A DNA stretch of 64,000 bases from JBLZUR01 sp048565625. Lineage in GTDB: Bacteria > Pseudomonadota > Alphaproteobacteria > Sphingomonadales > Sphingomonadaceae. Below are positions 60,257 to 64,000 of the stretch, in pieces. The position numbers and the translations under genes are program-made. The notes below the pieces were generated by a model that did no database searches, had not been told where the DNA came from, and saw nothing but the letters and a program-made list of their open reading frames with translations. Within the stretch, counting starts at the first letter, position 1. The number at the start of each line of letters is the position of its first letter. The stretch lies in assembly GCF_048565625.1 (NCBI RefSeq), contig NZ_JBLZUR010000002.1, positions 372,001 to 436,000 of the forward strand, written 5' to 3'.

Positions 60257-61099
60257 ATGAAGCCGATCTACCTTTCGCTCGCGGCCCTGGCCGCGGCACT
60301 TCCGCTGCCTGCGCTGGCTCAGGATGCGCCCGCCGCACCGTTCACCGTCTCCGGCAGCATCGCGCTCGTCTCCGACTACCGCTTCCGCGGCGTGTCGCAG
60401 TCGGACGAGGAACTGGCGGTGCAGGGCGGCCTGACGCTCACCCATGAAAGCGGCTTCTATGTCGCGACCTGGGCGTCGAACCTGTCCGGCTGGGGCACTT
60501 TCGGCGGGTCGAACACCGAGCTCGATCTCGTCGGCGGTTTCAAGACAGAGGTCTCGCCCGGCGTGAACGTCGACGTGGGCCTCACCTGGTACATGTATCC
60601 GGGCGGCGCCAGCGAGACCGATTTCGCCGAGCCCTACATCAAGATCAGCACCACCTTCGGTCCGATCAGCTGGCTGGGCGGCGTCGCCTATGCGCCGAAG
60701 CAGCAGGCGCTGGGCAAGTGGTATAATTCGGGCGCGTCCTACGCGACGGGCATCCCCGACAATCCCGGCAAGAAGAACGACAACTTCTACGTCTGGGGCG
60801 ATATCTCGTCGGCGATCCCGAACACGCCGATCACGCTGAAGGCGCATCTCGGCTATTCGGAGGGCAATTCCGGCCTGGGCCCGAACGGCACCTCGGTCGC
60901 GCCGACCGGCGAGTACCTCGACTGGATGGTGGGTGCGGACTGGGCCGCCTTCGGCCCGGTGGTGCTGGGCGTCGCCTATACCGACACCAACATCAAGCTG
61001 AAGGAAGCGAAGTACCTCTATCCGAACTTCTCGAACACCAAGGACGGCACCCGTATCGCCGGGCCGCAGGTGGTGTTCTCGGTCTCGGCCGCGTTCTGA
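60257..61099 (+). CDS. TorF family putative porin
   Basis: 280 residues. Signal peptide MKPIYLSLAALAAALPLPAL with ALAQ. The mature protein opens FTVSGSIALVSDYRFRGVSQ, SDEELAVQGGLTL, the hallmark of the TorF/Gcw_chp family (TIGR02001), and ends with a terminal phenylalanine after VVFSVSAA. Alternating polar/hydrophobic strands throughout fit an outer-membrane beta-barrel. Function is not proven in any organism known to me. It follows the carbonic anhydrase/SulP operon after a 208-base gap and has a strong terminator hairpin behind it, so it is its own transcription unit. GGGGAG lies before the ATG. Confidence 0.9.
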   Translation: MKPIYLSLAALAAALPLPALAQDAPAAPFTVSGSIALVSDYRFRGVSQSDEELAVQGGLTLTHESGFYVATWASNLSGWGTFGGSNTELDLVGGFKTEVSPGVNVDVGLTWYMYPGGASETDFAEPYIKISTTFGPISWLGGVAYAPKQQALGKWYNSGASYATGIPDNPGKKNDNFYVWGDISSAIPNTPITLKAHLGYSEGNSGLGPNGTSVAPTGEYLDWMVGADWAAFGPVVLGVAYTDTNIKLKEAKYLYPNFSNTKDGTRIAGPQVVFSVSAAF

Positions 61100-61106
61100 T
61101 GGTGAA

Positions 61107-61139
61107 AGGCCGGGCCGCGACGAGATCGCGGTCCGGCCT
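61107..61139 (+). terminator. Strong hairpin after the TorF gene
   Basis: AGGCCGGGCCGCGA (61107-61120), loop cgaga, TCGCGGTCCGGCCT (61126-61139): 14 pairs with one G-T. It begins seven bases after the stop codon. No T-run follows, as often seen in high-GC alphaproteobacteria. Confidence 0.65.
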
Positions 61140-61150
61140 GCCTTCCGTGG

Positions 61151-61182
61151 ATTGTCATCCCGATCCTGGTCGGGATGACAAT
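61151..61182. repeat. Perfect 13-base hairpin, GTCATCCCGA type
   Basis: ATTGTCATCCCGA, loop tcctgg, TCGGGATGACAAT. The GTCATCC/GGATGAC words are those of the repeats at 40662-40730 and 42368-42457. It lies eight bases past the stop of the minus-strand gene 61191-61445 and may end both converging transcripts. Confidence 0.8.
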
Positions 61183-61190
61183 CACAACAT

Positions 61191-61445
61191 TCAGTCGTTG
61201 TCGGTCGGCGCTTCCGCTGTGCCCGCCGCCTGACCGGGATTTGCGACAGGCTTGATCTTGCCAGCCGGCGTATGATGCGCGACGCGCGCCGCCGTCTCGC
61301 TCTTCCTCATCGGACGATAGACGGGCGCGATGCCCTTGGCGCCTGGCGCCTCGACGCGCACATGGGTGTCGGTCAGGTCGGCTGCGATCGCGGGCGCGAT
61401 CGTGAGTGGCGCGATCATCATCGCAGCGGCGAAGCGCATGAACAT
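61191..61445 (-). CDS. Small hypothetical secreted protein
   Basis: 84 residues; ATG 61445 (or M3) follows AGGAGAG at a workable distance. MFMRFAAAMMIAPLTIAPAI with AIAA/DL is a signal peptide, so the mature 60-residue peptide is periplasmic or secreted: THVRVEAPGAKGIAPVYRPM, then RKSETAARVAHHTPAGKIKP and an acidic end. No cysteine in the mature part and no family I recognise. It lies 39 bases beyond the TetR gene on the same strand and may be its co-transcribed neighbour. Confidence 0.6.
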   Translation of the reverse strand: MFMRFAAAMMIAPLTIAPAIAADLTDTHVRVEAPGAKGIAPVYRPMRKSETAARVAHHTPAGKIKPVANPGQAAGTAEAPTDND

Positions 61446-61484
61446 GTCGAAGACTCTCCTGGAGTTAGGAGTGTCTGTCTGATC

Positions 61485-62171
61485 TCAGCGGCTGTCGGTG
61501 TGTTTTCCGGCACGTGACAAACTATGTCCGTGCAGGTCGCCGACCACATAGCTGCGCAGGAATGTGTCCAGTGCTCGCCCGGCATCCTCTTCGATCACGC
61601 GCTCGTCCGGCTCCGTGATGAGGCCGAGCAGCAACAATTGATGCGTTCCGGCCAGGCAGAGGCTGGAGAGCAGCCGCGCGGCGATCAGCGGGTCGTCCCT
61701 CCGCAGGATGCCGCGATCCATCGCTTCGGCAAGGACCGGCACCACTTGCTCCCAGGTCCGGCGTGGCCCGCGCTCGTAGAAGATGCGGCCGACCTCGGGT
61801 GTCCGCCCCGCTTCGGCCGCGACCAGACGAAAAAGGGCGATCGCCTCGGCCGAGGTCGCGCGGGTGATTAAGCCCTGACAAAAGCCTCGCAAGGTGACGC
61901 GCAGGTCGCCGCGCGGGGCGAGGATCTCGGCCAGCTGCGCCTGAAAGGTCGCGGTGATGCGGTCCATTACCGCTTCGAACAGCGACTCCTTCGACTCGAA
62001 GTGGCCCCAGAGGGTGGCCTTCGAACCTCCGACGGCCGCCGCGATCCCGGACATCGTCGTCCCGGCATAACCGTGGGAGAGGAACAGATCGGCCGCGATC
62101 GCGATGATCGCATCGCGCCGGTCTTGCCCTCGCGTCTCACGCCGGGAAAGGGGATTGTCCGCGACCGCCAT
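61485..62171 (-). CDS. TetR-family transcriptional regulator
   Basis: 228 residues from ATG 62171. The HTH region is RRDAIIAIAADLFLSHGYAG, TTMSGIAAAVGGSKATLWGH, FESKESLFEAVMD, the classic TetR N-terminus. The C-terminal ligand domain resembles the AcrR/TetR_C type with FRLVAAEAGRTPEVGRIFYE and RTWEQVVPVL. It is divergent from the NodT-EmrA efflux genes across 92 bases, so it most likely represses them and is released by a drug or aromatic compound. Confidence 0.9.
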   Translation of the reverse strand: MAVADNPLSRRETRGQDRRDAIIAIAADLFLSHGYAGTTMSGIAAAVGGSKATLWGHFESKESLFEAVMDRITATFQAQLAEILAPRGDLRVTLRGFCQGLITRATSAEAIALFRLVAAEAGRTPEVGRIFYERGPRRTWEQVVPVLAEAMDRGILRRDDPLIAARLLSSLCLAGTHQLLLLGLITEPDERVIEEDAGRALDTFLRSYVVGDLHGHSLSRAGKHTDSR

Positions 62172-62263
62172 AGCCGTACCATAGAGTACACTTTTCTGAT
62201 TGACGAGAACCTTCGCTGCGGCGCAATAGGATTTCGCTACCAAGCAGTACGGTTTTCCTTTTG
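62172..62263. promoter_or_regulatory. Divergent tetR/nodT promoter region
   Basis: 92 bases between the TetR and NodT starts. GTACCATAGAGTAC (62176-62189) is a GTAC-N6-GTAC repeat right before the TetR ATG, and CCGTAC (62174-62179) recurs inverted as GTACGG (62247-62252) near the NodT start. These could be TetR contact sites, but no single long palindrome is present. Confidence 0.35.
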
Positions 62264-63721
62264 ATGTCTGCGTCACGTCCATTCTTTGCCGCCCAGCTCG
62301 GGTTCGCCGTCCTGGGGCTCGCCGCCTGCGCGCCGATGCCGGATCTCGGCCCCAAGCCGCTGGTCCGTACCGCCCAGAGCGTCGATGCCGCCCGCAGCCT
62401 GAGCGGCACCGCCTCGGCCTGGCCGGCCGACGGCTGGTGGCTGGCCTACCGGGATCCGCAGCTTGCCGCGCTGATCGAGGAAGGGCTCGCCCGTTCTCCC
62501 GACGTAGTCGCCGCCGCCGCGCGCTTCAGGAGGGCGGCGGGCCTTGCGCAGCAAGCCGGCGCGCCGCTCCTGCCGTCATTCGACGTGACGGGCCGGGCGG
62601 GGTTCGACAAGCAGAGCTACAACCTTGGCTTCCCGAAGGAGTTCGTGCCCCAGGGCTGGCTCGACACCGGTCAGGTGGCCGGGCAGTTCAATCTCGAGCT
62701 CGATATCTGGGGCCGCAACCGGGCGGCGCTCGCCGCCGCAACATCGGAGGCGCGGGCGGCCGAGATCGATGCGCAGCAGGCGCGGTTGATGCTGACCACC
62801 GGCATCGCGGATGCCTATGCCGACCTCTCCCGCCTTTACGCCGAGCGCGAAACCCAGCAGCGCGCGCTCGACCTTCGCCTCGCCACCCAGAACCTGGTCG
62901 GTCAGCGCGAGCAGAACGGACTGGAGACGCGGGGCAGCCTGCGCCAGGCCGACGCAACGGTGTCCTCCGCGCGCGCCAGCCTCGCCGCCGCGAACGAGGC
63001 GATCGCGCTCCGATCGAACCAGATCGCCGCGCTGATCGGCGCCGGCCCCGATCGCGCGCTGACGATCACGCCGCCGCGCCTCGCCGCGCTGGTGCCGCAG
63101 GCCCTGCCGCAGGACGTCACCACCGATCTTGTCGCGCGTCGTCCGGACATCGCGAGCGCGCTGGCCCGCACGGAGGCGGAGGCGAGCCGCATCAAGGTCG
63201 CGCGTGCCGACTTCTTCCCGGCCATCCGTCTGAGCGGGCTGGTCGGCTATCAGGCGCTCGGCCTGGAAAACCTCATCGAGAAGGACTCGATCTACGGCAG
63301 CGTCGGGCCGGCGATCAGCCTGCCGATCTTCCACGGCGGTGCGATCAGCGGCCAGTATCGTGCGCAGCGTGGTGCCTATGACGAGGCGGTTGCCGATTAC
63401 GACCGCTCCGTGCTCGGCGCCTATCGCGAGGTGGCGGACGCGGTCGCCAGCCGGAACATCCTGACCGAACGCCTCGACAGCGCCAGGAAGGCGCTGGCCG
63501 CGTCGGAAGAGGCCTATTCGATCGCGCGGCAGCGTTACGAGGGTGGTCTCTCCACCTTCCTCGACGTGCTCGACGTGGAGGATCGCCTGCTTTCCGCGCG
63601 TCAGGCGGTCGCCGACCTCGACGCCCGCGCCTTCGCGCTGGACGTCGCCCTCATTCGCGCGCTCGGCGGGGGCTTCACGCCCGCCGGCATCTCCACACCC
63701 AAGGACCGTACGCATGGCTGA
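62264..63721 (+). CDS. NodT-family outer membrane efflux lipoprotein
   Basis: 485 residues from ATG 62264; TTG 62261 is adjacent. The signal FFAAQLGFAVLGLAAC ends in lipobox LAAC. WPADGWWLAYRDPQLAALIE, EGLARSPDVVAAAARF is the family N-terminus; LELDIWGRNRAALAAATSEA and DLVARRPDIASALARTEAEA, SRIKVARADFFPAIRLSG are NodT hallmarks; then LPIFHGGAISGQYRA and YEGGLSTFLDVLDVEDRLL. It is the outer-membrane channel of a tripartite exporter. It overlaps the next gene by 8 bases, and its partner is an EmrA-like adaptor, so an MFS (EmrB) pump is expected just beyond the window. Confidence 0.93.
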   Translation: MSASRPFFAAQLGFAVLGLAACAPMPDLGPKPLVRTAQSVDAARSLSGTASAWPADGWWLAYRDPQLAALIEEGLARSPDVVAAAARFRRAAGLAQQAGAPLLPSFDVTGRAGFDKQSYNLGFPKEFVPQGWLDTGQVAGQFNLELDIWGRNRAALAAATSEARAAEIDAQQARLMLTTGIADAYADLSRLYAERETQQRALDLRLATQNLVGQREQNGLETRGSLRQADATVSSARASLAAANEAIALRSNQIAALIGAGPDRALTITPPRLAALVPQALPQDVTTDLVARRPDIASALARTEAEASRIKVARADFFPAIRLSGLVGYQALGLENLIEKDSIYGSVGPAISLPIFHGGAISGQYRAQRGAYDEAVADYDRSVLGAYREVADAVASRNILTERLDSARKALAASEEAYSIARQRYEGGLSTFLDVLDVEDRLLSARQAVADLDARAFALDVALIRALGGGFTPAGISTPKDRTHG

Positions 63722-64000
63722 CGCCGCTTCCCCCACCATCGAGGCCGACGCCGAGGCACGCACCGCCCGCAATCGCGCGCTGCGCCGGACCTGGCTGATC
63801 CGCATCGCCATCGCCGTGGCGGTGATCGGGGCGTTGTGGCTGCTCTACTATCTGCTGATCGGGCGCAACCATGTCGAAACAGACAATGCCTATGTGAATG
63901 CGGAGATCGCCCAGATCACGCCCTTGCTCTCCGCTCAGGCGGTGGAGGTGCGGGTCAGCGATACCGCGCAGGTGAAGCGCGGCGAAATCCTCGTCCGCCT
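63714..64000 (+). CDS. EmrA-like membrane fusion protein, 3' end beyond the window
   Basis: 95 residues visible. A cytoplasmic N-tail (MADAASPTIEADAEARTARN) is followed by one TM helix (LIRIAIAVAVIGALWLLYYL) and the HlyD/EmrA signature HVETDNAYVNAEIAQITPLL, then VSDTAQVKRGEILVRL, the start of the lipoyl-like domain. It links an inner-membrane exporter to the NodT channel. The overlap with nodT indicates translational coupling. The rest of the gene and any emrB lie outside. Confidence 0.92.
   Translation, partial: MADAASPTIEADAEARTARNRALRRTWLIRIAIAVAVIGALWLLYYLLIGRNHVETDNAYVNAEIAQITPLLSAQAVEVRVSDTAQVKRGEILVR

Noticed and set aside
1..64000. Search for CRISPR arrays, phage or transposase genes
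   Set aside because: No regularly spaced direct repeats and no integrase, transposase or phage structural gene was recognised; the repeats present are palindromic and dispersed.

Overview
The window is high-GC, gene-dense DNA from an alphaproteobacterium, most likely a member of the Sphingomonadaceae (Sphingomonas-like). Pointers are a PopZ-family protein, a CpdR-type response regulator, SapC, a TorF-family porin, a TonB receptor paired with a flavin halogenase, EcfG-like GGAAC promoters, and the conserved block pcm / tolC / popZ / valS. There is one tRNA, tRNA-Val(GAC). I saw no rRNA, CRISPR array, phage or insertion-sequence transposase.

Layout. 1-2912: a cut-off manganese catalase, a frameshifted lipoprotein gene with possible general-stress promoters, and an MFS transporter. 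2913-8457: a surface-glycan cassette (GtrA flippase-like, GT2, methyltransferase) flanked by two divergent polytopic GT-C-like proteins. 8790-21729: housekeeping block with valS, a DbpA-like helicase, a DUF559 protein, an S9 peptidase, PopZ, TolC, Pcm, a shortened RadC-like protein and small regulators. 21884-36021: a carbohydrate-uptake locus made of two GH3 glycosidases, an antiporter, a FucP-like sugar transporter, a flavin halogenase, a TonB receptor, glucokinase and a LacI regulator, tied together by two matching operators. 36114-48773: AroE-like enzyme, PepSY/two-component system, QueG, diguanylate cyclase, RhlE-like helicase, FAD-linked dehydrogenase, SapC, a candidate small RNA, HutG, CpdR and the tRNA. 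48832-54111: a 1280-residue RTX protein with a large unassigned central module, preceded by a KpsS-like capsule transferase. 54280-61445: a dicarboxylate symporter, then response regulator / kinase / carbonic anhydrase / SulP transporter, and a TorF porin. 61485-64000: TetR, NodT outer-membrane factor and the start of an EmrA-like fusion protein, a drug-efflux operon.

A striking background feature is the density of dispersed palindromic repeats of at least three kinds. One copy is inserted in frame inside valS, adding about 42 residues to the catalytic core of an essential enzyme. Others supply the C-terminus or stop codon of neighbouring genes, or sit between genes of the carbohydrate operon.

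The candidates most worth following are the in-frame palindrome in valS, the halogenase-linked glucan locus with its operator pair, the RTX central module, and a three-hairpin RNA at 47143-47252 with an unpaired CCUCCC.
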